Shown: in pieces, positions 1 through 9,125 of the stretch
How the letters are laid out: each line of letters begins with the position of its first letter
Position numbering within the stretch: position 1 is the first letter of the stretch
NCBI GenBank assembly: GCA_963841885.1
Contig: CAWJEK010000033.1
Coordinates: 1 to 64,000 of the forward strand
DNA from: Bog-756 sp963841885
GTDB lineage: Bacteria; Actinomycetota; Acidimicrobiia; Acidimicrobiales; RAAP-2
Length of the DNA: 64,000 bases
Direction: 5' to 3'
Made by a program: the position numbers and the translations under genes
Notes under the pieces: generated by a model
The model's database searches: none
Told to the model about the DNA's origin: nothing
What the model saw: only the letters and a program-made list of their open reading frames with translations

Positions 1-75
1 TCGACCGCCCGGGGGCCGTGGCGTTCGCCCGGAGGACTCGAGACGCAGGACCACGCCGCGCCGGCGAGGAGGTCT

Positions 76-1050
76 TCAGACTCCATAATGGGCCTCGAGC
101 ACCGCGATGGCGGCGTCCCAGTGGGCCGCCATCTCCCCGAGGACGCCGTCGAGATCGACGCTCCGGCCCCGCACCACCCGGGCCATGGCGAACTGGAGCC
201 GCTTGGCCCCTTCGGCGACCTCCCGGAAGGCGGTGGAGGCAGGTGCCACTCCCGGAGCGTCGTGGCTGCCGAGCCACTCGACGAAGGAGGCGGCCAGCTC
301 GGTGCTGGCGCCGCACTGCCGACAGAGCCCGAACGAGTACAGATGGAAGGCCTCGAGATCCTGGGCGGCCAGCCACGGCAGGTCCTCGCGCAGGCGGGCC
401 GCCATCCGCCGGACCGGGTTGTCGGTCGGCCGACGGGCCAGATGCACGCGGGTCAGGGCCACCACCCGCTCGACGAGGTCGGGGTCGTCCCGCCGGACCC
501 GGTCGAGGAGGATGCGTTCGACGTAGGGCGGCAGCGCCGTCGGATCGGCGAACGCGCCCAGTCGGAAGAGCCCGTCGAAGTCGTCGCCCCCGAGTTCGAA
601 GTACCCGGCGTTGTGGAAGTAGCCGAGCGTCCGGGCCTCCCGGTCGATGGACGCCGGGACGATCGTCGTCTTGACGTGGTCGGTGGCGTAGGAGACTCCG
701 ACCGTGTCGGGCAGGAACCAGGCGTCCCCCTCGACGGTGCAGAGGCGCCCCAGGCCGAGTTGCTCCTCGACGTGGTCCACGACCGGACGCCAGACGTTCA
801 TCTCCGCGACGTCGATGCCGTAGAGCTCCCGGAGGTCCTCGGGCGGGTACTTGAAGAACGTCCACTGGTCACCCTCGAAGTCGCAGCTCAACGTGAAGGC
901 GGAGCCGGCCACGGGGTCGAGGCCCAGAGCGTGGAGGACCTCGATCCAGACGTCGACGTAGCAGTTGGTCTCCGTCCAATTCCGTTCGCTGGCGTGCAGC
1001 GGGTGGGGCACGAACGTGGCCGCCGTCAGTGACAGGGGTCCCTTCGTCAC
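76..1050 (-). CDS. DUF1839 family protein of the amino acid:carrier-protein cluster
   Basis: A 324-residue soluble protein without signal peptide or membrane segment, starting at GTG 1050. I recognise the DUF1839 family from its N-terminus (NWTETNCYVDVWIEVLHAL) and from the conserved stretch FHNAGYFELGGDDFDGLF. The family has no established reaction. It is known mainly as a neighbour of amino acid:[carrier protein] ligases, which is its position here: 27 bases behind the ligase gene and last visible gene of the minus-strand operon that begins near 5068. Its function is inferred only from this company; it may act on, or receive, the aminoacyl group carried by the small carrier protein. Confidence 0.85.
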   Translation of the reverse strand: MTKGPLSLTAATFVPHPLHASERNWTETNCYVDVWIEVLHALGLDPVAGSAFTLSCDFEGDQWTFFKYPPEDLRELYGIDVAEMNVWRPVVDHVEEQLGLGRLCTVEGDAWFLPDTVGVSYATDHVKTTIVPASIDREARTLGYFHNAGYFELGGDDFDGLFRLGAFADPTALPPYVERILLDRVRRDDPDLVERVVALTRVHLARRPTDNPVRRMAARLREDLPWLAAQDLEAFHLYSFGLCRQCGASTELAASFVEWLGSHDAPGVAPASTAFREVAEGAKRLQFAMARVVRGRSVDLDGVLGEMAAHWDAAIAVLEAHYGV

Positions 1051-1077
1051 GGTCTCGCCGGTCCCCGCGTCCGTGGC

Positions 1078-2016
1078 CTAGGGCCACAGCACGGCCCGGA
1101 CGGCGGCGGGCCAGCCGTCGGTCCCGGTGCCGTGGCGGTCGAACAGCGCCAGGGTGATCCGGTCGACGCCGAAGCCGAAGCACGCGGTGTGGGCCGTCCC
1201 GCCCTCGGCCGTCTCGATGCCGAAGGGCCGCGAGAAGTGGTCGAGGTGACAGTTCGACGACGAGATGGCGGTGGGCCGACCCTCGTCGAACACCGGGGCC
1301 ACGATCTCGTACTTCAGCTCCTCGTTCCGCTGGTTGGCGGCCAGCATCCGGCCGGGGCGCCCGAAGAACGGGTCGTTGGCCACGACGGACTCGACCGCCA
1401 GGCCCAGCCCCGAGAGCACCTCGAGGCCGCGTTCGATCCAGAGGTCACGGTGGGCACGGGCCCCCTCCGGTGTGCCGAGGAAGACGTAGTCGTGCTGACG
1501 GAAGGCCTGCATCCGGAACGGGTCGGTGCTCGGCTCGTGGCGGAAGCAGTAGCCGTAGACCTCGACGCGCCGCCCTCCCTCGGGCAACGTGCCGGACTGG
1601 GTCGGGTAGAGCGGGTGGCAGACGGCCGGGCACAGCACCATGTCGGTGGACTCGAGCAACGGCGCCCGGTCCTCCCCCGCCTCGGCGGCGTGTACGAGCT
1701 CGGCGTGCATCCGGTCGTCGCCCCGGAACGTGTGGACCGAGCCCATCTGGTCGGGAAACGACTCGATGTACCCGTTCCGTACGAAGTTCGACCACGGCAT
1801 GACCGGGGGGAACCGGACACTGAGGGCGTCCTGGTCGACACCGACCCTCAGCACCAACCGGTCGATGGCGTCGGCCACCGACTCGTAGACCGCCGACCGC
1901 CCGTAGATCCCGTCGACGTCGGTGGCGAGCAGCACGCCGTCGTCGAGGAGAGCCGCCCGGAAGGCCGACCACGGCTCGTCAGCGCCATCCGCACGCATCA
2001 CCACATCGGCCACCAT
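1078..2016 (-). CDS. Amino acid:[acyl-carrier-protein] ligase (seryl-tRNA-synthetase-like)
   Basis: A 312-residue class II synthetase homologue without tRNA-binding arm. These enzymes adenylate a small amino acid (glycine or alanine in characterised cases) and load it on the phosphopantetheine arm of a dedicated carrier protein. Motif 2 is seen as GYCFRHEPSTDPFRMQAFRQ (about 155-174) and motif 3 as GFGVDRITLALF (281-292). Candidate zinc cysteines are C129 and C256 (SSNCHLDHF). Where relatives carry FRxxE with a zinc-binding Glu, this protein reads FRQHDY, so the third ligand may be Asp. ATG 2016 is chosen because GGGGAG lies 5-6 bases upstream; GTG 2022 has no room for a ribosome site. The start almost touches the stop of the dehydrogenase gene (2019-2021), so translation is probably coupled. 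Confidence 0.9.
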   Translation of the reverse strand: MVADVVMRADGADEPWSAFRAALLDDGVLLATDVDGIYGRSAVYESVADAIDRLVLRVGVDQDALSVRFPPVMPWSNFVRNGYIESFPDQMGSVHTFRGDDRMHAELVHAAEAGEDRAPLLESTDMVLCPAVCHPLYPTQSGTLPEGGRRVEVYGYCFRHEPSTDPFRMQAFRQHDYVFLGTPEGARAHRDLWIERGLEVLSGLGLAVESVVANDPFFGRPGRMLAANQRNEELKYEIVAPVFDEGRPTAISSSNCHLDHFSRPFGIETAEGGTAHTACFGFGVDRITLALFDRHGTGTDGWPAAVRAVLWP

Positions 2017-2018
2017 GA

Positions 2019-3194
2019 TCACTCCCCCCGCATCACGAGCAGCATCTGGGCGTTGTTCGCCATGATGCGGTCGTTGTTGACCATGAGGGATGCGCCCAAC
2101 GCGTCGCGCAGGTGGCGACCGAGGCTGAACGGGGTGTCCAGGCGGTACGAGGCCAGGCCGCAGATGAGCATGCACTCGCGGACGATGTCGACCACCAGGG
2201 TCGAGGCGGACACCTTGAGTGCGTTCATCCCGACCCCGAAGGCGATCGACGACAGACGGTCGGCGTCGGTGCCGGCGGCCGCGAACCGGGCCAGGGACGA
2301 CTGCACCATGTCGACGAACTGCTCGTGGACGACCGTGACCTCGGCGAGCCGCCTCGCCGCCACCGGCGTGGTACCGGGCTTGCGCCGCGCCTCGCGCTGG
2401 ACGAACGTCCGGGCCAGGTCGACGGCGTCGGAGGCGATGCCCAGCCAGACCGACGACCAGAGCAGGTGGGCTACGGGCAACATGGTCCTCGTCGAGATGT
2501 CCGCGTAGGGCTCGTCGAGCACGGCCCGGGCGTCGCCGGTCGCCCGCAGCACGAACCCGGTGCTGCAGGTGCCGCGGAACCCGAGGGCGTCCCACTCCCC
2601 GACCTGTTCGAGCTCGAGCTCGGGTGGCCGGCACAACACGATCACCTGATCGCTCTCTGGGCTGTCGGCGGTGCGGCGGGCCGTCACCAGCACCGCGTCG
2701 GCGTCGTCGGCGTAGGAGATCACCGGGGCCTGCTTCTCCACCCGGAACCGACCGTCGGCCACCTCGATGGCACAGATGCTCGAACGCACGTCGCCGCCCG
2801 TCCCCACCTCGGTGGTGGCCGACGCCAGGAGGTACTGGCGGTCCGCGAGCTCCCGGAGGTAGGACCGCAACAGGTCGTTGTGGCCGTGACGCACCAGGCA
2901 GGCGACCTGGATGTGGTGCATGGCCACCACCATGGCGCTCGAGGCGCAGCGGCGGCCGAGGGCGACGAGCCCCCGGGACACCTCCGCGAGGTCGGCGCCG
3001 CCACCCCCGAGCTCGGCCGGCACCAGGGCGGCCAGCAGGCCCTCCGCCCGGCAGGCGTCGATCGTCTCGTGGGGGAACCGGCTGCGTCGGTCGACGTCGG
3101 CGGCGGCCGGGCCGGCCACCTCCTCGGCGATGGCCGCCATCCGGACGGCCACGTCACCGGCCATGGTCATGGTCGTCATTCGCTCCACGGTCAT
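2019..3194 (-). CDS. Acyl-CoA-dehydrogenase-like flavoprotein, probable aminoacyl-carrier-protein oxidase
   Basis: About 391 residues with acyl-CoA dehydrogenase architecture: helical N-terminus (FPHETIDACRAEGLLAALVP), a middle beta domain (TEVGTGGDVRSS) and a helical C-terminus. The family uses FAD to desaturate acyl thioesters; relatives such as PigA and RedW act on prolyl groups held on carrier proteins rather than on CoA. Because the gene sits between a carrier protein and an amino acid:carrier-protein ligase, oxidation of a carrier-bound amino acid is the natural inference. GTG 3209 (overlapping the carrier gene), ATG 3194 and ATG 3179 are all possible starts; none has a strong ribosome site. 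Confidence 0.8.
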   Translation of the reverse strand: MTVERMTTMTMAGDVAVRMAAIAEEVAGPAAADVDRRSRFPHETIDACRAEGLLAALVPAELGGGGADLAEVSRGLVALGRRCASSAMVVAMHHIQVACLVRHGHNDLLRSYLRELADRQYLLASATTEVGTGGDVRSSICAIEVADGRFRVEKQAPVISYADDADAVLVTARRTADSPESDQVIVLCRPPELELEQVGEWDALGFRGTCSTGFVLRATGDARAVLDEPYADISTRTMLPVAHLLWSSVWLGIASDAVDLARTFVQREARRKPGTTPVAARRLAEVTVVHEQFVDMVQSSLARFAAAGTDADRLSSIAFGVGMNALKVSASTLVVDIVRECMLICGLASYRLDTPFSLGRHLRDALGASLMVNNDRIMANNAQMLLVMRGE

Positions 3195-3201
3195 CCCGTT
3201 C

Positions 3202-3447
3202 TCACCCACCTGTCATCTCGAGCACACCGGAGCGGATCGACGCGATCGACTCGAAGGTGGACTTCTTCAACATCTTCTCGGCGAATTCGAAGTCGAAGGC
3301 GTCCTCGAGGGCGAGCATCACGTTCACGCTGGCGTGCGATGTCATGCCGGCACCGAAGAGGTCGGTGTCGTCCGTCAGCGACTCCACGGGGACCGCCAGG
3401 CGCCCGTGGTCGGCCAGTACCTGGCGGATGGTCTCGTCTACCGTCAT
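3202..3447 (-). CDS. Dedicated acyl/aminoacyl carrier protein
   Basis: An 81-residue acidic helical protein. The phosphopantetheine attachment serine is S37 in DLFGAGMTSHASVNVMLALE, at the start of helix II, where carrier proteins have their DSL/TSH motif. The GMTSHASV form is the one found in carriers served by amino acid:carrier-protein ligases. The ATG start at 3447 overlaps the stop of the upstream transferase gene (ATGA), and the dehydrogenase gene follows directly. Its expected partners are all in the same operon: the ligase that loads it, the phosphopantetheinyl transferase that activates it, and the flavoprotein that may oxidise its cargo. Confidence 0.9.
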   Translation of the reverse strand: MTVDETIRQVLADHGRLAVPVESLTDDTDLFGAGMTSHASVNVMLALEDAFDFEFAEKMLKKSTFESIASIRSGVLEMTGG

Positions 3448-3881
3448 TCTTCTCCCCGTTCGTGTGGAATGCACCGGCCGACGACGACGGCTCCGGCGAC
3501 CGCCGATTCATGCGACAGACTGACCGTGAGCTCCGCGATCCCTGCGTCCGCAGCCAGCTCGGCGGCCCGACCGGACAGGCGGATCTCGCACCATCCTCCT
3601 GTCATCCTGTGTATTTCGATACTACGCCAGTCGGGTTGCATTTCGATAGGTCTCAACACTTTGACCACGGCTTCCTTGGCCGCGAAGCGCGCCGCCAGCG
3701 ACTCGACGGAGTACGCGCCGCGGGCGCGGGCCGGACCCTCCGGGGTCCGACAGGTGGCGATCTCGTGGGGCGTGAAGAGACGGGTCACGTACCGGTCGCC
3801 GAAATAGTCGACGGAGGCCGCGACCTCCGCCACCGGCACGAGGTCGATCCCGACCCGCAACGTCCCCTCCGACCGGCTCAC
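3444..3881 (-). CDS. 4'-phosphopantetheinyl transferase, AcpS family
   Basis: A 145-residue AcpS-type transferase that moves 4'-phosphopantetheine from CoA to the serine of apo-carrier proteins. The magnesium-binding motif GIDLVPVAEVAAS lies near residue 11 and the second signature SVESLAARFAAKEAVVKVL around 58-76. The GTG start at 3881 overlaps the glycosyltransferase stop (GTGA) and its own stop overlaps the carrier ATG (ATGA). Such tight packing next to a specialised carrier suggests a dedicated activator rather than the housekeeping AcpS, although a housekeeping role cannot be excluded. Confidence 0.9.
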   Translation of the reverse strand: MSRSEGTLRVGIDLVPVAEVAASVDYFGDRYVTRLFTPHEIATCRTPEGPARARGAYSVESLAARFAAKEAVVKVLRPIEMQPDWRSIEIHRMTGGWCEIRLSGRAAELAADAGIAELTVSLSHESAVAGAVVVGRCIPHERGEE

Positions 3882-5068
3882 GACGCCACCCGCTCGCGTC
3901 GTCGATCGTCGGGGACCACCGTCGCGTAGACCCTGCGGTACTCCTCCGCGATCCGGGGCCAGTCGAACTCCTCGACCCGGGCACGCCCGTTGGCGGCCAA
4001 GGAACGGCGCAGGGGGTCATCGCCGAGGACCCGGCCGAGGACGGTGGCGACGGCCGCCGTGTCGAAGGGGTCGACGAGCAGTCCGTCCACGCCGTCCCGG
4101 ATGAACTCGGGAGCGCCCCCGCGATCGGTGGCGACGACCGCCGTGCCGGCGCGCCACGCCTCGAGGGCCACGATGCCGAACGGTTCGAGCCGGCTCGGCA
4201 TCACGAAGGCGGTCGGAGCCGGCCATGGCCGAGGCCACCTGTTCGCGGGTGAGTCGACCCACGAAGTGGATCCGGTCGCCGATGCCCGACTCCTCGGCCT
4301 GGGCCTCGAGGCGCTCGAGGGCCGGTCCCGCGCCCCCGATCACGAGATCGGCGGTGCGCGGGCCGGATCCATGGCCGCGTAACCGGCCATCAGGAGGTCG
4401 AAGCCCTTCTTGTCGACGACCCGCCCCAGGGCCAGGACGTACGGACCACCGGTGAGGGGCGCCGGCAGTTCCGGCGGTAGCGGGTCCCCCACCCCACCGA
4501 GCGAGACCCCGTTGAAGATCACCCGGCCCCGACCGGGAGGCAGCCCGAAACGGGCCGAGGCGTCGTCGAGGGTGAACGCCGAACAGGCGGTGACGGCGGA
4601 GGCGGTGCGCAGCCCGGCCCGCAGGGCCGACCGCAGGACCTGCGAGACGTCGAAGATGTCGGCATCGTCCATGAGGGTCTCCCCCTGCAGTGTCACCACC
4701 AGCGGCACCCGGCAGAGCCGGGACAGTGCGGTGGCGTAGACGCCGTTGGGCCCGAAGCACTGCACGTGGAGGACGTCGGGCCGGAAGAGCGCCACCGCCC
4801 GGCGGAGCGATCGGATGGTCCTCCATCCGGCGGTCGTGGCGTGGGTGACCGCCGTCACGGACGAGGCGGGAAGGGGCATGGGGAAGCGGCGGACCACGAA
4901 GCCGTCACGGACCTCGACCGACTCGTCGTCGTGGTCGTCGGGCAGTCCGGTCCAGACCTCGACCTCGTCACCGGCGGTCCGCAGGGCGAGGGCCAGGTGA
5001 CGCGTCAGCTCCTCCACCCCACCGACCGACGGCGGGTAGGCACTGGGCATGAGCGCGACCCGGGTCAC
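3878..5068 (-). CDS. Glycosyltransferase family 4 (frame broken by two compensating shifts)
   Basis: A retaining GT-B glycosyltransferase, first gene of the amino acid:carrier-protein operon. The N-terminal acceptor half starts at GTG 5068 (VTRVALMPSAYPPSVGGVEE) and runs to about 4365. The donor-binding half ends at 3878 with the E-x7-E signature region EPFGIVALEAWRAG. Between about 4360 and 4211 the protein continues in another frame (GERLxx-type region DRIHFVGRLTREQVASAMAG). One base seems missing near 4360 and one extra near 4211, so the ends share a frame. With both repaired the length is 396 residues, normal for the family. GTG 5140 is an alternative start. A sugar donor or acceptor cannot be assigned. 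Confidence 0.8.
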
Positions 5069-5176
5069 GACGGGATCCGGGTGACGGACGCCGGTCGACG
5101 CGATGCCGTCGGTGTGGGGGCGGAGCCGGGCACGGGGCACCGGCCGGGCAGGGCGGGGGTCGTCAAGGTACCGATC

Positions 5177-6301
5177 CTAAGAGACTCTCGGGTCGAGCCA
5201 GGGCTCGACCGCCGCGAGCACGGCGCCGGAGGGCGGTGGTGCCAGCGTGCTCCATGCGCCGACCCCCGGCGACCAGTAGTCGGAGAAGGCGGCGGCGTAC
5301 CAGCCCGACAGGTAGCCCTGCTCGGCGCAGTCGCACTCGGGGGCCCAGCTGGCCGGCGACAAGCCCAGGGCGGCCTCGATCTGCGCGTGCCCGCCCTGGG
5401 GTTCGACGTAGGCGGCGTCGACCTCGTGGCCGATCTCGAAGCCGATGATGCCCGCCAGGTGTTCGACGGTCTCACCGGGATAGACGTACAGCGTGGAGAC
5501 CCCGCCGGGCTCACCCCAGGTGAAGTCGGTGTTGCCGTAGAAGCCGGGTGACGGTGCGTCGGAGATCGGCAGGAACTGGATCGAGTACCCGGGGATCTGC
5601 TGCCAGGGGTAGCGCACCAGCGCCAGGGCGGCGGCACCCATGGCGTCCGGGGTGGTCGGCGTGGCGGCGGGTGGCGGGATCGTGGTCGCCGGCGCGATCG
5701 GTGTGGTGGTCGGGGTCGTCACCGGCGTGGTGGCTGCCACGGGAGCCGGGGGCACCGTGGTGGCGACCGTGGCGGGCACGGTCGTCGGTACCGTCGTCGC
5801 CGGCGGTTCGGAGCCCCGGGCCGCGGCCCGCAGGGGGTTGTCCGGCAGGGCCGCGGCGATCTCGGTCGAGTCGGCCTGGTGCGCCGGGCGGGGGGCCGGA
5901 CGCTCCGTCACCAACAGAGCGGCCGCCACGACCAGTGCCAGCACCACCATGACGATCAGGATGTCGATCCGGAAGATGTTGCGACGCTTCCCGTACGTGG
6001 CTCGACCGATGGCGGACCGCACGCCCTGGCGGCGCCGGTCGGCGCCGATGTAGCCGTCGGTGATGACGAGACCGGGATCGTCGAGGGCGTCGAGGGCACC
6101 CGGTCCGAGCGGGCCGGACCATGCATCGCCGGAAGACCGGCCCGGGGGATCGGAGACGGGCGTCCCCGGCCGGACCGCCGCGTCGGCCGCCCCGTCGGCC
6201 GGCTCCTGGAGCTCACGCCACACGCGGAAGGGATCGTCGGCGGACGCGAGAGCGACCGTGCCGGGCGCTGTGAACCCCTCGCGTTCCGTACCGATCTCCA
6301 T
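5177..6301 (-). CDS. Membrane-anchored protein with Thr/Pro stalk and degenerate zincin-like domain
   Basis: 374 residues if read from ATG 6301. A cytoplasmic N-terminus carries the motif LDDPGLVITDGYIGADRRR (about 73-91), then one transmembrane helix (about 112-132), then a long Thr/Pro/Ala stalk (VPTTVPATVATTVPP and similar), then a globular outer domain. The outer domain resembles small secreted zinc-peptidase-like domains of actinobacteria: YVYPGETVEHLAGIIGFEIG followed by HEVDAAY. The usual HExxH is FExxH here (F288, E289, H292), and the later AEAF-type position reads SGWYAAAFSDYW, so catalysis is doubtful. The reading frame is open into the neighbouring gene upstream; no convincing ribosome site fixes the start. 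Confidence 0.6.
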   Translation of the reverse strand: MEIGTEREGFTAPGTVALASADDPFRVWRELQEPADGAADAAVRPGTPVSDPPGRSSGDAWSGPLGPGALDALDDPGLVITDGYIGADRRRQGVRSAIGRATYGKRRNIFRIDILIVMVVLALVVAAALLVTERPAPRPAHQADSTEIAAALPDNPLRAAARGSEPPATTVPTTVPATVATTVPPAPVAATTPVTTPTTTPIAPATTIPPPAATPTTPDAMGAAALALVRYPWQQIPGYSIQFLPISDAPSPGFYGNTDFTWGEPGGVSTLYVYPGETVEHLAGIIGFEIGHEVDAAYVEPQGGHAQIEAALGLSPASWAPECDCAEQGYLSGWYAAAFSDYWSPGVGAWSTLAPPPSGAVLAAVEPWLDPRVS

Positions 6302-7357
6302 ATCTGATGATCGGCACGCCTCCGGCCCAACTGAAGAGGTGGGGGCGGCCGGGTGCACCCGTCGGAGTCCGCGTTGCACCACGCCTCCGGTCAGGAACTG
6401 GCGGTCGGACCGGGGTCGCGCCGGCCGGAGCCATCCGGTGCGGTCGCCCCTCCACCCGCTGACCGTGTCGACGCCGACCGTCGAACGGCCCCTCGATCCG
6501 GCCTGGCGACGGACATGCTGACGCTCGGCCCGGGCGACCGATGCGGCGGCCCGCCGCTCCGCGGCGGCCGTCCGCTCCGTCGACCGGGAGGCGGCGCTCT
6601 GCTCCCGGGCGCCCATCCGGATCCAGGCGACGACCGCCGCATCGGCGGCCTGGGCTGAGCGCAGCGTGTCCGTCGTCGCCGGCGGGACGCCAGCCGACCG
6701 GGCGCCGGGGGCGCCGGCCGGATCCGACCCTCGACGGGCCAGGGCCCGCTGCGCCGCGAGTTCTGACCGGGCCGGCTGGCGGGGCGTGCTCCGGGGGGAA
6801 TGGCCGGACCCCGGTCGACCGGTCGCCGAGGGGGCGGTCGTCGGCTCCACCGTGGTCGGCCCATGGCTGGCCGGAGGGGCGGAGTGCGAGGCGAGGAGGG
6901 TGAGGGACACCACCGCCAAGGTGGTCATGAGCAGGACCTGGATCCCGCGCCGGAACACGGCGGCCCGGCGGTCACCGGCCCGTGGGGGCGTGCCCTCGTC
7001 GTGGGTGGCACGCCGACGGTCGGGGCCGACGTAGCCCGCCGAGATGATCAGGTCCGGGTCGTCCAGGTCGGCCAACCACCGGGGGTCGACGACCACCTCG
7101 ACGTCGTCGGCCGGGACGGCGACGGTGGGATGCCACAGGTCGGGGACCGGGGCGTACGGCCCGGTGGGGGCGACCAGCCGGACCGGGTGGCCGAGGTCGA
7201 TGACACCCGCCGGGTGGAGTGGGCGCGAGAGCAGGTCGACGGCGGTCGGGCCACCCGCCCGGCACGTCGCCAGACGGTGCCCTCCCTGTCCTCGGGAGCG
7301 GAGACCCTGCACCCCGGACGACGGATCGTGCTCCGGCCCTTTCATCGCTCGGTCCAT
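6302..7357 (-). CDS. Membrane-anchored protein, N-terminal paralogue of the next gene
   Basis: From ATG 7357 the frame encodes a cytoplasmic segment ending in ADLDDPDLIISAGYVGPDRR, a transmembrane helix (IQVLLMTTLAVVSLTLL), a Ser/Pro/Thr-rich stretch and an Arg/Ala-rich, probably helical tail. The LDDP-x-L-x-I-xx-GY-x-G-x-DRR motif before the helix is shared with the following protein, so the two are tandem paralogues. No in-frame stop separates them, leaving two options: one 726-residue protein, or a frameshift near the end of this gene. Another frame stops at 6391 (DPGPTASS then TGA), which would leave a normal gap before ATG 6301. Function unknown. Confidence 0.45.
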
Positions 7358-7461
7358 CGGCACGTTGAGAGGGGACCTGTAGAGCCCGGGCGGCCCCGGT
7401 GCGGCGGCGGAAGCCAGTGGGTGCCGGGTCGGCGGACCGCGGCCGTCGGGAACGGTGCCGC

Positions 7462-8943
7462 TCAGCCGGGTCCGACGGAGGCGGTGGTGGCCGGGCCCCG
7501 TCGGCGGTGGCCAGGGTGTCGGGCGCGCTCCTGTTCGGCCAGGAGATCGGGCACCCGTTCCCCTTCGGGGTCGGCGTCGGCCATCCCGATCGAGATGCCG
7601 GCGATCACCATCGGTGGGATGGTGAGACCACCGATCCAGAAGGTGTCGAAGAGGCCGTCGACGTAGTGGCCGAGGAGGATGACGAGGCCGAGGGTGCCGT
7701 AGATGCGCGGCAGCCGGTTCATGGTCCGCATGGTCACGAGGACGAGGAAGAAGAACGCCAGCGAGCCGACCACGCCGGTGGAGGCGAGATTGTCGACCAG
7801 GGAGTTGGGGGGTGGCGTGACGGTGATGAACTGCGGAAGGTTGTAGAAGCGCATCCCCAGGCCGAAGACCGGGCTCTCGTGCCAGACATGGATGGCGGCT
7901 CCGATCTGGCCGAAGCGGATGGCGACCGAGTTGTACTCCGGGTTGTTCTGGATCATGACGGTGGTGCTGTAGTACACGAGGGCCGCGGCGGGAACGACGA
8001 TGAAGAAGATCGACTTGATGCGCCCCGGTATGTGGGAGTTGATGAGGAACGCGGTACCGAGGGCGATCACCAGCAGGATCCCGGCCTGACGTGACTGCGA
8101 GGCGACGAGACCGAGCAGGCAGAGCCCCTCGATGATCCGGGCCTCGACCTTCCGGATGCCTACCCACGGCGGGTTCAGCTGGGCGACCACGGCGGCCACC
8201 CACATGACCGCTCCCACCGAGTTCTTCTGGTACACGCCCCACTGGGCCGGGAGGAAGTGCAGCGTGATCGAGTGCTCCATGGCGAGCAGGGCGAGCACCG
8301 CCGCTCCCCACAGGTAGATTCGGAAGGCCTGGCGAGCCCGGCCGTGGTAGGCGACGACCCAGCCCACGAGCGTGCTCCCGGCGAGGTAGGAGAACCGGTG
8401 GAACCACTCGATGACGTCACCCCGGAACGGATGGACCGCCACGACGAGGAGGAGGATGGCCTGGTACCACACGATCCCCCGCAGGAACTGCTTCAGGCGG
8501 CGCGCCCGCGACCAGTCGACATGGAAGAGGCAGACCAGGGCGGCCACGAACACCAGCAGGTCCGCCACGCTCAGGTTGGTGCTGGCGCCACCCACCCGCT
8601 GGATCAGGATGGAACCCGGCAGCACGATCACGGCCACGAGGATCGGATCGGCCACGAAGATCCCGAAGGCCAGCACCACCAGGGCCACGGCCAGCCCGGC
8701 CAAGGCATTGAGAGCGACGGCCACGCCGGCGGCGGCGGCCAGCGAGGCGACGATCAGCCAGGCGATCGCCGGGCCGGCTCTCCGGCTCCACGCCCGACGG
8801 GGCGTACCCGACCGCAGCGACTCCCGGCCGAGCGTCCTCGGGCGCGCCGCCTCCGGCGCGGGGACGGGGCTCATCGGGGCGACGGTCGATCGGTCATGGG
8901 CCTCGGGTGGGACGGGTTCGGACTCGGAGGGCGCCCGATGCAT
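7462..8943 (-). CDS. O-antigen ligase/polymerase-like membrane protein (Wzy/WaaL type)
   Basis: About 493 residues with some ten to twelve hydrophobic helices and the arrangement of the O-antigen ligase superfamily: paired N-terminal helices, a middle region (ASQSRQAGILLVIALGTAFL) and a large outer loop (WHESPVFGLGMRFYNLPQFI, then NSLVDNLASTGVVG) matching the GxGxxxF and H-N-xx-L pattern of the family. These proteins join or polymerise lipid-linked glycans at the outer face of the membrane. The start is uncertain: ATG 8943 keeps a polar cytoplasmic leader, ATG 8874 is shorter. It is divergent from the glycosyltransferase gene at 9126 and is the likely polymerase of the surrounding polysaccharide locus. 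Confidence 0.8.
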   Translation of the reverse strand: MHRAPSESEPVPPEAHDRSTVAPMSPVPAPEAARPRTLGRESLRSGTPRRAWSRRAGPAIAWLIVASLAAAAGVAVALNALAGLAVALVVLAFGIFVADPILVAVIVLPGSILIQRVGGASTNLSVADLLVFVAALVCLFHVDWSRARRLKQFLRGIVWYQAILLLVVAVHPFRGDVIEWFHRFSYLAGSTLVGWVVAYHGRARQAFRIYLWGAAVLALLAMEHSITLHFLPAQWGVYQKNSVGAVMWVAAVVAQLNPPWVGIRKVEARIIEGLCLLGLVASQSRQAGILLVIALGTAFLINSHIPGRIKSIFFIVVPAAALVYYSTTVMIQNNPEYNSVAIRFGQIGAAIHVWHESPVFGLGMRFYNLPQFITVTPPPNSLVDNLASTGVVGSLAFFFLVLVTMRTMNRLPRIYGTLGLVILLGHYVDGLFDTFWIGGLTIPPMVIAGISIGMADADPEGERVPDLLAEQERARHPGHRRRGPATTASVGPG

Positions 8944-9125
8944 GGTACCGGCCCCATCCGGGCCGGCCGTGACCGCGCAGGGGGCGTCCTGCCCTCCATC
9001 GGCACGATGGGGTGGTATCTCAAGGTCACCTGTGTTTCTGACGACGCTAGGAGTGACCTGGCGCCCCTGCCGGGTCGGCCGACCGACCCCACCCCGGGGC
9101 GGCCCGAGGAGAAAGACGGCCACGC

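Noticed and set aside
5155..5176. TAGGAT followed seven bases later by TTG, which looked like a leaderless start for the glycosyltransferase
   Set aside because: The TTG is not in frame with the glycosyltransferase; it may still mark the transcription start of that operon.
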